Source: Streptomyces cyaneochromogenes (GTDB taxonomy: Bacteria > Actinomycetota > Actinomycetes > Streptomycetales > Streptomycetaceae). Taken from it: a DNA stretch of 64,000 nucleotides. The DNA lies in the NCBI RefSeq assembly GCF_003963535.1, contig NZ_CP034539.1:4588001-4652000 (forward strand), read 5' to 3'. Of this stretch, positions 1-7,395 are shown in pieces; position 1 is the first letter of the stretch; the number at the start of each line of letters is the position of its first letter. Below the pieces are notes generated by a model. That model was not told the origin of the DNA. It did no database searches and saw only the letters and a program-made list of their open reading frames with translations. The position numbers were made by a program, and so were the translations under genes.

Positions 1-18
1 TCGAGGGGCCACGACTCA

Positions 19-45
19 CGTCACATCCCGCCGAGCCGATCCGTC
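19..45 (+). promoter_or_regulatory. ECF41-type promoter of the CMD gene
   Basis: CGTCACA at 19-25, a 16-nt spacer and CGTC at 42-45 match the known ECF41 sigma promoter form TGTCACA-N16-CGTC with one mismatch. The -10 element ends 38 nt before the start at 84. The same arrangement precedes the ECF41-like sigma gene at 33533. Sigma dependence is inferred. Confidence 0.6.
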
Positions 46-83
46 ATAGCTGTGTAACCGACGACAACGGCAGGGAGTTGGCC

Positions 84-557
84 ATGAGCGCCCGTCTGAA
101 CCTCTTCGAGAACCCGATCGCCGGCAAGGTCATCAAGCACTTCGCCTCGGCCGGGAAGGCGGTGCACGACTCGCCGCTGCCCCTCAGCACACAGCACCTG
201 GTGACGCTCCGCGCCAGCCAGATCAACGGCTGCGGCTTCTGCACCGACATGCACAGCAAGGACGCGGTGGCCGCCGGCGAGGACTGGCTGCGCCTCAACC
301 TCGTCGCGGCCTGGCGGGAGGCCACCTGTTTCAGCGAGGCCGAGCGCGCCGCCCTGGAACTCACGGAGGCGGGCACCCGGATCGCGGACGCGGCCGGCGG
401 GGTCTCGGACGAGATCTGGGAGAACGCCGCCAAGCACTACGACGAGGAGCAGCTCGCCGCACTGGTGATCCTGATCGCCATGATCAACACCTACAACCGG
501 CTGAACGTCATGATCCAGCAGCCCGCGGGGAGCTACCAGCCCGGTCAGTTCGCGTAA
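84..557 (+). CDS. Carboxymuconolactone decarboxylase / AhpD-like protein
   Basis: A 157-residue protein of the carboxymuconolactone decarboxylase (AhpD-like) superfamily. The signature CGFCTDMH places a redox Cys pair at residues 50 and 53 with His57, the active-site layout of alkylhydroperoxidase-like members. It probably acts in the cytoplasm in peroxide or thiol chemistry; the substrate is unknown. The ATG at 84 is preferred over TTG 78 because AGGGAG at 72-77 sits 6 nt upstream. The upstream ECF41-type promoter fits the known habit of ECF41 sigma factors to control carboxymuconolactone decarboxylase, oxidoreductase or epimerase (COE) genes. Confidence 0.9.
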   Translation: MSARLNLFENPIAGKVIKHFASAGKAVHDSPLPLSTQHLVTLRASQINGCGFCTDMHSKDAVAAGEDWLRLNLVAAWREATCFSEAERAALELTEAGTRIADAAGGVSDEIWENAAKHYDEEQLAALVILIAMINTYNRLNVMIQQPAGSYQPGQFA

Positions 558-596
558 CGGGGGGCGTGGGGCGAGGGGGCGTGGGGCGAGGGGGCG

Positions 597-866
597 TCAG
601 CCCAGTCCTCGCCCCTTCGGCCTGCGCAACCCCGACCCCTGCAACAGCCGCACCACCTCACGGCTGCTGACCTCCACGGCACCCGCGCGCACCGCGTCGG
701 CGTACCGATGGGAGGGGATGTCGTAGTGGTCCCGCTCGAAGGCCCGGCGCGGCACGCCCATCTCCTCGGCGAACGTGTGCAGTTCGTCGTACGACACGTC
801 GCTCACGAGGTGCGACCACATCCGCCCGTGTCCGGGCCAGGTCGGCGGGTCGATGTAGATCGTCAC
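597..866 (-). CDS. DUF4031 domain protein
   Basis: An 89-residue protein starting at GTG 866. The N-terminal MTIYIDPPTWPGHGRMWSHL and the following LHTFAEEMGVPRRAFERDHY are characteristic of the DUF4031 family, small actinobacterial proteins of unknown function. It is soluble, with no signal peptide or membrane segment. It converges on the upstream CMD gene and lies behind the small protein ending at 957. Nothing in the sequence assigns a biochemical role. Confidence 0.8.
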   Translation of the reverse strand: MTIYIDPPTWPGHGRMWSHLVSDVSYDELHTFAEEMGVPRRAFERDHYDIPSHRYADAVRAGAVEVSSREVVRLLQGSGLRRPKGRGLG

Positions 867-909
867 GGCGTCACGGCTTCCGTCGCGGCTCCTGTCAGGG
901 CTTTGGCCG

Positions 910-958
910 CGGTTCTTGGCGCGGCTTCCGTCTCACGGTTCTTGGCGCGGCTTCCGTC
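910..958. repeat. Two 23-bp direct repeats
   Basis: A 23-bp sequence at 910-932 recurs exactly at 936-958, separated by 3 bp. The second copy runs into the stop codon of the minus-strand gene that ends at 957. It looks like a local slippage duplication. Confidence 0.85.
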
Positions 959-1343
959 ACGAGGCCGGCCCGCCGCCCGCGCCGGCGGATCCGAGCGCCC
1001 CCACCGCCGCGACCTTCACCCCCGCCTCGTGGCACACCCAGTGCGGATCGGGGCCCAGCTCCGGCTCGACGTCCAGCGCGTGCGGGTCTCCGGAACGGCA
1101 CACCGGACACAGCGGCCAGCGGCCGTACTTGTCGAGCAGCGCGTCCTGCACGTCCTGGGCGACGAGCCCGGCCACGTACGCCACGCCGTCCGGCCACTGC
1201 TCCACCCACCAGCGCCGCTGTACGACCGACTCCTCGACCAGCGAGACGACGTCCGCCTCGGCGACCTCGCCCGCGACCAGGTCGGCGAGTACGAGGGCGC
1301 GGGCCGTGTGCAGCGCCTGCTCCAGCGGACTGATGGGTTCCAT
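957..1343 (-). CDS. Hypothetical protein with Cys/His-rich C-terminus
   Basis: A 128-residue protein whose start is taken at ATG 1343 (MEPISPLEQ). The first 85 residues are acidic and helical. The C-terminal half carries CPVCRSGDPHALD followed by HWVCHEAG, which could form a zinc site (CxxC plus Cys/His). I do not recognise a named family. It is divergent from the MurR regulator and shares a 55-nt intergenic region with it, so the two may be co-controlled. A longer frame upstream exists but would run through the murR coding strand. Confidence 0.65.
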   Translation of the reverse strand: MEPISPLEQALHTARALVLADLVAGEVAEADVVSLVEESVVQRRWWVEQWPDGVAYVAGLVAQDVQDALLDKYGRWPLCPVCRSGDPHALDVEPELGPDPHWVCHEAGVKVAAVGALGSAGAGGGPAS

Positions 1344-1381
1344 GGTCCCATTGTGCGCACTCTTGACCACGACGCCGAGCC

Positions 1382-1425
1382 GAAAATATCTTTCATCTGT
1401 GACCCGGGATGTGAAGGAAAGTTTC
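1382..1425 (+). promoter_or_regulatory. Candidate RpiR/MurR operators (GAAA/TTTC half-sites)
   Basis: Two GAAA...TTTC inverted repeats flank the murR start: GAAA-N5-TTTC at 1382-1394 and GAAA-N1-TTTC at 1417-1425. RpiR-family regulators often bind such half-sites. Autoregulation is inferred from the position only. Confidence 0.45.
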
Positions 1426-2316
1426 GGCAGCGGCCCTGGCGGACCCCCGCCCGCGCCCGCCGCCCTCGCGGCCAAGGTGCGCACGCTCGCCCCGTCGATG
1501 ACCCGCTCCATGCAGCGCGTCGCCGAAGCGGTCGCGAACGACCCGGCGGGCTGCTCGGCCCTCACCGTCACCGGCCTCGCCGAACACACCGGCACCAGCG
1601 AGGCCACCGTCGTGCGCACCGCCCGCCTCCTCGGCTACCCCGGCTACCGCGACCTGCGCCTCGCCCTCGCCGGCCTCGCCGCCCAGCAGCAGTCGGGCCG
1701 CGCCCCGGCCATCACCACCGACATCGCGGTGGACGACCCGATCGCGGACGTGGTCGCCAAGCTCGCCTACGACGAGCAGCAGACCCTCGCCGACACGGCC
1801 GCCGGGCTCGACACGGGCCAGCTGGGAGCGGCGGTGTCGGCCGCCGCCGTCGCCCGCCGTATCGATGTGTACGGCGTCGGCGCGTCCGGTCTGGTCGCCC
1901 AGGATCTCGCGCAGAAGCTGCTGCGGATAGGGCTGATAGCCCATGCGCACAGCGATCCGCATCTCGCCGTGACGAACGCGGTGCAGTTGCGGGCGGGTGA
2001 CGTGGCGATCGCGATCACGCATTCCGGGTCGACGGGGGATGTCATCGAGCCGTTGCGGGTCGCCTTCGAGCACGGGGCCACGACGGTTGCCATCACCGGG
2101 CGGCCGGACGGGGCGGTGACGCAGTACGCCGATCACATCCTTACGACGTCCACGGCTCGGGAGAGTGAGTTGCGGCCCGCGGCGATGTCGTCGCGGACCA
2201 GTCAGTTGCTGGTGGTGGACTGTTTGTTCGTGGGGGTTGCCCAGCGGACGTATGAGACGGCGGCGCCTGCGCTTGCCGCGTCTTACGAGGCGCTGGCGCA
2301 TCGGCATCGTAGATAG
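1399..2316 (+). CDS. MurR/RpiR family transcriptional regulator
   Basis: A 305-residue regulator with an N-terminal RpiR-type helix-turn-helix (about residues 30-95, including the LAEHTGTSEATVVRTARLLGYPGYRDL stretch) and a C-terminal SIS sugar-phosphate-binding domain (THSGSTGDVIEPL). It sits just before murQ, so it probably senses MurNAc-6-phosphate or GlcNAc-6-phosphate and controls recycling. The start is GTG 1399 or GTG 1411; neither has a good ribosome site and a leaderless message is possible. GAAA/TTTC palindromes overlap the start region. Confidence 0.88.
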   Translation: MTRDVKESFGSGPGGPPPAPAALAAKVRTLAPSMTRSMQRVAEAVANDPAGCSALTVTGLAEHTGTSEATVVRTARLLGYPGYRDLRLALAGLAAQQQSGRAPAITTDIAVDDPIADVVAKLAYDEQQTLADTAAGLDTGQLGAAVSAAAVARRIDVYGVGASGLVAQDLAQKLLRIGLIAHAHSDPHLAVTNAVQLRAGDVAIAITHSGSTGDVIEPLRVAFEHGATTVAITGRPDGAVTQYADHILTTSTARESELRPAAMSSRTSQLLVVDCLFVGVAQRTYETAAPALAASYEALAHRHRR

Positions 2317-2335
2317 ACCGTAGGTCCGACTGTTG

Positions 2336-2431
2336 TGGGTTGTCTGCGGGTCCGTTGTGGCTGGTCGCGCCCACGTGGCGGAGCGGCACATCGACACAGC
2401 CCCGCGCCCCTTGGGTCGGACAGCACACCGG
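2336..2431 (+). repeat. Streptomyces intergenic repeat, murR-murQ gap
   Basis: The gap holds a CTGCGGGTCCGTTGTGGCTG...CCCCGCGCCCCTT type sequence, a form I know as a common dispersed intergenic repeat in Streptomyces. Related segments occur at 14748-14812 and 25880-25930 in inverse orientation. No gene is visible in it. Confidence 0.6.
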
Positions 2432-2455
2432 AAACTGGAAAGAGCGGCCTCCCTC

Positions 2456-3391
2456 ATGACCTCTACATCCAACCCCCGTGATCTCCGGGCCGAGTTGGAG
2501 GCACTGACCACTGAAGCCTTCCGTCCCGAGCTCGCCGAGATCGATCAGCTGCCCACCCTCGACATCGCCCGGCTCATGAACGGCGAGGACGCGGCCGTCC
2601 CCACCGCCGTCGCGCAGCGCCTCCCCGAGATCGCCGCCGCCATCGACGCCATCGCGGAGCGGATGGGCCGGGGCGGGCGTCTGGTGTACGCCGGTGCGGG
2701 TACCGCCGGCCGGCTCGGCGTGCTCGATGCCTCCGAGTGCCCGCCCACCTTCAACACCGACCCGGACCAGGTCGTCGGGCTCATCGCGGGTGGGCCGGAG
2801 GCCATGGTGACCTCCGTCGAAGGCGCCGAGGACTCCGCGGCGCTGGCCCGGGCCGATCTCGACGCCCTCCGGCTCACCCCAGCCGACACGGTCGTCGGTA
2901 TCTCCGCGTCCGGGCGGACCCCGTACGCGATCGGCGCGGTCGAACACGCCCGGGCGCAAGGCGCGTTGACGGTCGGGCTGTCCTGCAACCCGGGCAGCGC
3001 CCTCGCCGCGGCGGCCGAGCACGGCATCGAGATCGTCGTGGGACCGGAGCTGCTGACCGGCTCGACCCGGCTGAAGGCCGGCACCGCGCAGAAGCTGGTC
3101 CTCAACATGCTGTCGACGATCACGATGATCCGCCTGGGCAAGACGTACGGGAACCTGATGGTCGACGTCCGCGCCTCCAACGACAAGCTGCGCGCCCGCT
3201 CCCGCCGTATCGTCGCCCTGGCCACCGGCGCGGCCGACGCCGACATCGAGCGGGCCCTGACCGAGGCGGGCGGCGAGGTGAAGACGGCGATCCTGGTGCT
3301 GCTGGCGGAGGTGGACGGACCCACGGCGACGAGGCTGCTGTCCGAGGCCGACGGCCACCTTCGGGCGGCGCTCAAAACGGCGGGCGGCTGA
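2456..3391 (+). CDS. murQ: N-acetylmuramic acid 6-phosphate etherase
   Basis: A 311-residue MurQ. It cleaves the D-lactyl ether of MurNAc-6-phosphate to give GlcNAc-6-phosphate and lactate during peptidoglycan recycling. The SIS fold is seen in GAGTAGRLGVLDASECPPTF at about residues 80-100, which contains the conserved Glu of the family. VDVRASNDKLRARSRRI near residue 240 is another family block. ATG 2456 gives the normal length. It follows murR after a 139-nt gap occupied by an intergenic repeat. Its product would feed NagA (25870), joining this locus to the GlcNAc genes. Confidence 0.95.
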   Translation: MTSTSNPRDLRAELEALTTEAFRPELAEIDQLPTLDIARLMNGEDAAVPTAVAQRLPEIAAAIDAIAERMGRGGRLVYAGAGTAGRLGVLDASECPPTFNTDPDQVVGLIAGGPEAMVTSVEGAEDSAALARADLDALRLTPADTVVGISASGRTPYAIGAVEHARAQGALTVGLSCNPGSALAAAAEHGIEIVVGPELLTGSTRLKAGTAQKLVLNMLSTITMIRLGKTYGNLMVDVRASNDKLRARSRRIVALATGAADADIERALTEAGGEVKTAILVLLAEVDGPTATRLLSEADGHLRAALKTAGG

Positions 3392-3417
3392 GTCAACTCC
3401 GTTGTTAGCGTGCCCGT

Positions 3418-4266
3418 ATGACGGCAGCTACGACGTTCCGTATCGGCGGCGATCTGGAAGTACGACGGCTCGGGTTCGGGGCCATGCACCTGCGGCCCGG
3501 ATCCGCCGAGGAGCGCGCGGCCTGCGTCGCGGTCGCCCGGCGCGCGGTCGAACTGGGCGTCACGCTGGTCGACACCGCGCACCTGTACGGCTGGGGAGCG
3601 AACGAGGATCTCCTCGCCGAGGCCCTGCACCCGTACCCGGAAGGGCTCGTGATCGCCACGAAGGTCGGCATCCGGCACACGACGTCCGGTGAGGGCTGGC
3701 GGCACGCGGGCGCGCCGGACGATCTGCGCGGGCAGGTCGACGAGGCTCTGCGCCGGCTGCGCCTGGACCGTATCGAGCTGCTCCAGCTCCACCGCCTCGA
3801 CCCGGACGTACCGCTCCCCGACCAGCTCGGCGCCCTTCGCGACCTGCGCGACGAGGGCAAGATCGGCCGGATCGGCCTGTCGGAGGTGACCGCCGACGAG
3901 CTGGCCGAGGCGCGGGCCGTCGTGGAGATCGCGAGCGTCCAGAACCGGTACAACCTCCTCGACCGTGAGCACGAACCCGTGCTGAAGGCCTGTGAGGCGG
4001 CGGGCATCGCCTTCCTGCCGTGGCGGCCGGCGGCGGCGGGCGCGTCCGGGGGGAGGTCGGCGGAGATCACCGCGGTGGCGGCGGAACTCGGCGCCACGCC
4101 CACCCAGGTCGCTCTCGCCTGGCTCCTCGCCCACTCCCCGGTGATCCTGCCGATTCCGGGGACGTCGAGCGTCGCGCACCTGGAGGAGAACCTCGGGGCG
4201 GACGCCGTACGGCTGGGGCGGGAGCAGTACGAACGTCTGAGTCGCGCCGCCACAGAAACCCCGTAG
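3418..4266 (+). CDS. Aldo/keto reductase
   Basis: A 282-residue NAD(P)H-dependent aldo/keto reductase. The catalytic tetrad is readable: Asp52 and Tyr57 in VDTAHLYGWG, Lys82 in ATKVGI and His125 in QLHRLD. The C-terminal LPIPGTSSVAHLEENL is the cofactor-binding segment. It reduces aldehydes or ketones in the cytoplasm; the substrate cannot be told from sequence. It starts 27 nt after murQ and may be cotranscribed, but no functional link to recycling is evident. Confidence 0.93.
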   Translation: MTAATTFRIGGDLEVRRLGFGAMHLRPGSAEERAACVAVARRAVELGVTLVDTAHLYGWGANEDLLAEALHPYPEGLVIATKVGIRHTTSGEGWRHAGAPDDLRGQVDEALRRLRLDRIELLQLHRLDPDVPLPDQLGALRDLRDEGKIGRIGLSEVTADELAEARAVVEIASVQNRYNLLDREHEPVLKACEAAGIAFLPWRPAAAGASGGRSAEITAVAAELGATPTQVALAWLLAHSPVILPIPGTSSVAHLEENLGADAVRLGREQYERLSRAATETP

Positions 4267-4311
4267 GTCGCGCACAACCCTGCCCCGGTCACGTTGGTCT
4301 TTCGTGCGTGA

Positions 4312-4338
4312 GCTCCGCGCCGCAACCGGGCGCGGAGC
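4312..4338 (+). terminator. Hairpin between aldo/keto reductase and lipoprotein genes
   Basis: A 10-bp stem (GCTCCGCGCC with GGCGCGGAGC) with a 7-nt loop, no T-tract. It may end the preceding transcript or lie in the leader of the lipoprotein gene at 4360. Confidence 0.5.
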
Positions 4339-4359
4339 GTTGAGCACGGGAGATACACC

Positions 4360-5163
4360 ATGTCAGCCACAGCCATTCGTCGTTCCGTCCTGGCCGCTTC
4401 CGCGGTCTCCCTCGCCCTTCTGGTCACCGCCTGCGGTGGCGGCGAGGAGGCGGGCGGTCAGAAGGAGACGAAGGGCGGCAGCCAGTCCGAGCAGTCGGCG
4501 GCGAAGGCGCTCACCGCCGCCGAACTGGAGAAGCTCGTCGTCGCCAAGGGCGATGTCGAGGGCCACAAGATCACGGTGCCGGGGAAGGACGACACCTTCG
4601 AGCCCGGTGCCGTGTCCGTCGAGAAGGCCGAGTGCGAGCCCGTCGGCCAGGCGATGTCGGCCCTGCCGGCGAGCAAGCCGGCGTCGAGCGTCCAGCGGCT
4701 CGTGGTCCAGGAGCCCGACGCGGCCAAGAAGGACATGCCCTCGATCGAGGAGCTCGCGAAGATGACGGAGGAGGAGGCCGAGCAGGCGACGCTCGACTCG
4801 CTCGACATCACCAAGACGATGACCTCCCTCTGGTCCTACGAGGCCGACGGCGCCGAGCAGACCCTCGCCACGCTGCGCGAGGCGGGCAAGAAGTGCGCCG
4901 GTGGCTTCTCCATGACGCTCGACGGGGAGAAGCAGCAGGTCACCAAGGTCACCGAGGAGAAGCTCTCGGCGGGCGAGGACGCCGTCGCCTGGACGGTGGC
5001 GACGAAGACGGGCGGCACCCCCGCCGAGACCAAGGTCGTCGTCTTCCGGCAGGGCACCACGCTCGCGGGATTCTCGTCCTTCAACATCGCGGCGGTCACC
5101 CGGGGCGACGCGTACGAGCAGCCGACCGCCGTCATCGAGGCGCAGGCGGCCAAGCTCGGCTGA
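4360..5163 (+). CDS. Secreted lipoprotein of unknown function
   Basis: A 267-residue lipoprotein. A basic start, a hydrophobic stretch and the lipobox LVTAC give lipidation at Cys25; a charged Gly/Ser/Glu-rich linker follows. The mature part, with repeated acidic helices and DxxxYEQPTAVIEAQAAKLG at the end, resembles the globular sensor-like lipoproteins of actinobacteria, but I do not recognise a named family. It should sit on the outer face of the membrane. A strong hairpin at 5169 follows, so it is probably monocistronic. Confidence 0.8.
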   Translation: MSATAIRRSVLAASAVSLALLVTACGGGEEAGGQKETKGGSQSEQSAAKALTAAELEKLVVAKGDVEGHKITVPGKDDTFEPGAVSVEKAECEPVGQAMSALPASKPASSVQRLVVQEPDAAKKDMPSIEELAKMTEEEAEQATLDSLDITKTMTSLWSYEADGAEQTLATLREAGKKCAGGFSMTLDGEKQQVTKVTEEKLSAGEDAVAWTVATKTGGTPAETKVVVFRQGTTLAGFSSFNIAAVTRGDAYEQPTAVIEAQAAKLG

Positions 5164-5168
5164 CCGGA

Positions 5169-5204
5169 GGCCGGGTGGGACTGGCTTCCCCCTCCCACCC
5201 GGCC
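5169..5204 (+). terminator. Rho-independent-like terminator
   Basis: A 12-bp GC stem (GGCCGGGTGGGA with TCCCACCCGGCC) and a 12-nt loop directly after the lipoprotein stop. Confidence 0.75.
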
Positions 5205-5305
5205 GGCTCGTCCCACGTGGCGCAGGACACGTTCGCTACGGGATTGCGTTGGGGAAGAGTCAGGGAAGTCATAGGGCGCCCATGATTGCCGAGAAGGGAT
5301 GACCC

Positions 5306-6676
5306 GTGACGTCCACTGCGCCTCCCCCCATACCTCGGGCCGCAGGATCGTTTCCGCTGATCGGCCACGCCCTGAAGATGCGCGACAACCTGGGCTTCAT
5401 CGCCTCGCTGCGCGAGACACGGGAACCGCTGATCGAGATCGTCCTGCAACCCGGCACGCGGACCGTCGTGGTGCAGGACCCCGCCCTGATCCACCAGATG
5501 CTCAAGGCGCTCGCCCCGAGCCTCGACAAGGGCCGGCTCTACGACAAGTTCAGCCAGTTGCTGGGCGACAGTGTCGTCACCGCCGCCGGCCGGCCCCACG
5601 TACGCAAGCGCCGCCAGCTGCAACCGGCCTTCGCCCACACAGAGATCAGCCGCTACGTCGACACCATGCGCGCCGAGGTGACGGCCGCGGTCGCCGGCTG
5701 GGAGCCCGGGCAGCCCCTCGACGTGCGCGAGGCGATGGTCCGGCTCAGCCTCGACATGCTGGCGAAGACGGTGTTCTCCGGCAGCCTGGACGAGGCCACC
5801 TTCCGCCGGTTGCGCACCGACCTGTCGGTGCTGATGAACGGCGTCGGCACCCGCATCATGCTGCCCGACTGGGTGGAGCGGCTGCCGCTGCCCTTCAATC
5901 GCCGCTTCGACCAGGCCTGTGACGGCGTACGCGCCACCATCAACACCGCCGTCGACGAGCTTCAGACCTCCGGGCACGACACCGGGGACATGCTGTCCAT
6001 GCTGCTGCGCGCCAAGGACGAGGAGACCGGCGAACCGCTGACCGGAGATCAGATCTGCTCCGAGATTCTCACCCTGGCCGTGGCGGGCACCGAGACCACC
6101 GCGTCCGTCCTGTCCTGGACCCTGTACGAACTCGCCCGCAACCCCGGCATCGAATCCCGTGTCCTGGCCGAACTGGACGAAGTCCTCGGCGAACGGCCGG
6201 TCACCCTCGACGACGTGGCCCGCCTGCCGTACCTGAACCGCGTGATCACCGAGGCCCTGCGGCTGCACCACCCCGGCTGGCTCGTCACCCGCCGCACCAT
6301 CACCGAGACCCGGCTCGGCGAGTGGACCCTGCCCGCGGGCACCGAACTCGCCTACTGCCAGCAGGCCCTGCACCGCGACCCCGAGCTCTACCCCGACCCG
6401 CTCACCTTCGACCCGGACCGGTGGGACGGCACCGCGGCGACGCCTCCGCCGGGCGCGTTCCTGCCCTTCGGGGAAGGAAAGCACAAGTGCATGGGAGACC
6501 GCCTCGCCCTCACCGAGATGACCACGGCGCTCGCGACCATCCTGCGGTCGGTGCGGCTGGAACTCGCCGAGGGCCAGGTTGTCCGCCCCGTCGCCCGGCT
6601 CACCGTACGGCCGCGCAACCTGCGGATGACCGTCCGCCCGCGCAGCCGTACCGAGCAGAGGTCGACGGTGGCCTGA
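5306..6676 (+). CDS. Cytochrome P450
   Basis: A 456-residue soluble bacterial P450. The I-helix AGTETT lies at 260-265, the K-helix EALR at 316-319, and the heme-thiolate loop FLPFGEGKHKCMGDRLA puts the axial Cys at 395. The N-terminus (proline-rich, then GSFPLIGHALKMRDNLGFI) and overall length resemble terpene-oxidising P450s of the pentalenene oxygenase type, which is only a similarity judgement. GTG 5306 has AGAAGGGA at 5292-5299. No ferredoxin or terpene synthase gene is nearby, so its redox partner and substrate are unknown. Confidence 0.93.
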   Translation: MTSTAPPPIPRAAGSFPLIGHALKMRDNLGFIASLRETREPLIEIVLQPGTRTVVVQDPALIHQMLKALAPSLDKGRLYDKFSQLLGDSVVTAAGRPHVRKRRQLQPAFAHTEISRYVDTMRAEVTAAVAGWEPGQPLDVREAMVRLSLDMLAKTVFSGSLDEATFRRLRTDLSVLMNGVGTRIMLPDWVERLPLPFNRRFDQACDGVRATINTAVDELQTSGHDTGDMLSMLLRAKDEETGEPLTGDQICSEILTLAVAGTETTASVLSWTLYELARNPGIESRVLAELDEVLGERPVTLDDVARLPYLNRVITEALRLHHPGWLVTRRTITETRLGEWTLPAGTELAYCQQALHRDPELYPDPLTFDPDRWDGTAATPPPGAFLPFGEGKHKCMGDRLALTEMTTALATILRSVRLELAEGQVVRPVARLTVRPRNLRMTVRPRSRTEQRSTVA

Positions 6677-6700
6677 ACCGACACACCATTGATGTGCCGG

Positions 6701-6731
6701 GCCATTGAGGTCAGAATCTGACCTCAATGGC
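6701..6731. promoter_or_regulatory. Perfect 15-bp-arm palindrome (operator candidate)
   Basis: Bases 6701-6715 and 6717-6731 are exact inverted repeats around a single centre base (arm core CCATTGAGGTCAGA). It lies 67 nt before the DinB gene start and has no T-tract, which fits an operator for a dimeric regulator better than a terminator. The cognate regulator is not in this window. Confidence 0.7.
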
Positions 6732-6798
6732 TCCTAGCGTGGGTCTCGACCGACGGAGCGGAAATCCGTCGGCACAGACATCCATGGAGGCCGAGACC

Positions 6799-7353
6799 AT
6801 GCAGAACGCCACGCACGACGCCGCGCAGGACACCGCCACCACCGTCACCGACGAGCGCGCCGACCTTCTCGAAGCACTGGCCAAGCACCGCCACTTCCTG
6901 CGCTTCACCACCCGCGACCTCACCGACGAGCAGGCCGGGCGGCGGACCACCGCCAGCGAGTTGTGTCTCGGCGGCCTGATCAAGCATGTCGCTTCGGTGG
7001 AACGGAGCTGGGCGGACTTCATTCAGCACGGTCCGTCGGCCATGCCCGACTTCACCGCGATGACCGAGGCCGACTTCGCCAAGCGCGCCGACGAGTTCCG
7101 CATGCTGCCCGGCGACACGCTGGACGCCGTACTGGCCGAGTACGACGAAGTGGCCCGCCAAACCGACGAGTTGGTCGCCACCCTGCCCGACCTGAACAGG
7201 GCCCACCCGCTGCCCAAGGCCCCCTGGAACGAGCCCGGCGTCCAATGGTCGGCCCGCAGGGTCCTGCTGCACATCATCGCCGAGACCGCCCAGCACGCCG
7301 GTCACGCCGACATCCTCCGGGAGTCCCTGGACGGCGCGAAGAGCATGGGCTGA
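6799..7353 (+). CDS. DinB family (mycothiol transferase-like) protein
   Basis: A 184-residue DinB/DUF664-type four-helix protein. Candidate metal ligands are His in LIKHVASVERSW and the paired His in HIIAETAQHAGHADILRE near the C-terminus, the pattern of DinB metalloenzymes, which in actinobacteria are often mycothiol-dependent transferases. ATG 6799 is chosen over ATG 6784 because GGAGG at 6786-6790 sits 8 nt upstream of it. A perfect palindrome at 6701-6731 in the promoter region suggests repressor control. The substrate is not known. Confidence 0.85.
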   Translation: MQNATHDAAQDTATTVTDERADLLEALAKHRHFLRFTTRDLTDEQAGRRTTASELCLGGLIKHVASVERSWADFIQHGPSAMPDFTAMTEADFAKRADEFRMLPGDTLDAVLAEYDEVARQTDELVATLPDLNRAHPLPKAPWNEPGVQWSARRVLLHIIAETAQHAGHADILRESLDGAKSMG

Positions 7354-7395
7354 CCCGGCCTCGGGGCGGTTCGGGGCTCGATCGGTTTCTCCGGT

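Noticed and set aside
708..2000. Long plus-strand frame over several genes
   Set aside because: Arg/Pro-rich composition typical of an antisense or shifted frame of high-GC DNA; it overlaps DUF4031, the Cys/His protein and murR, which have clear homology-type motifs.
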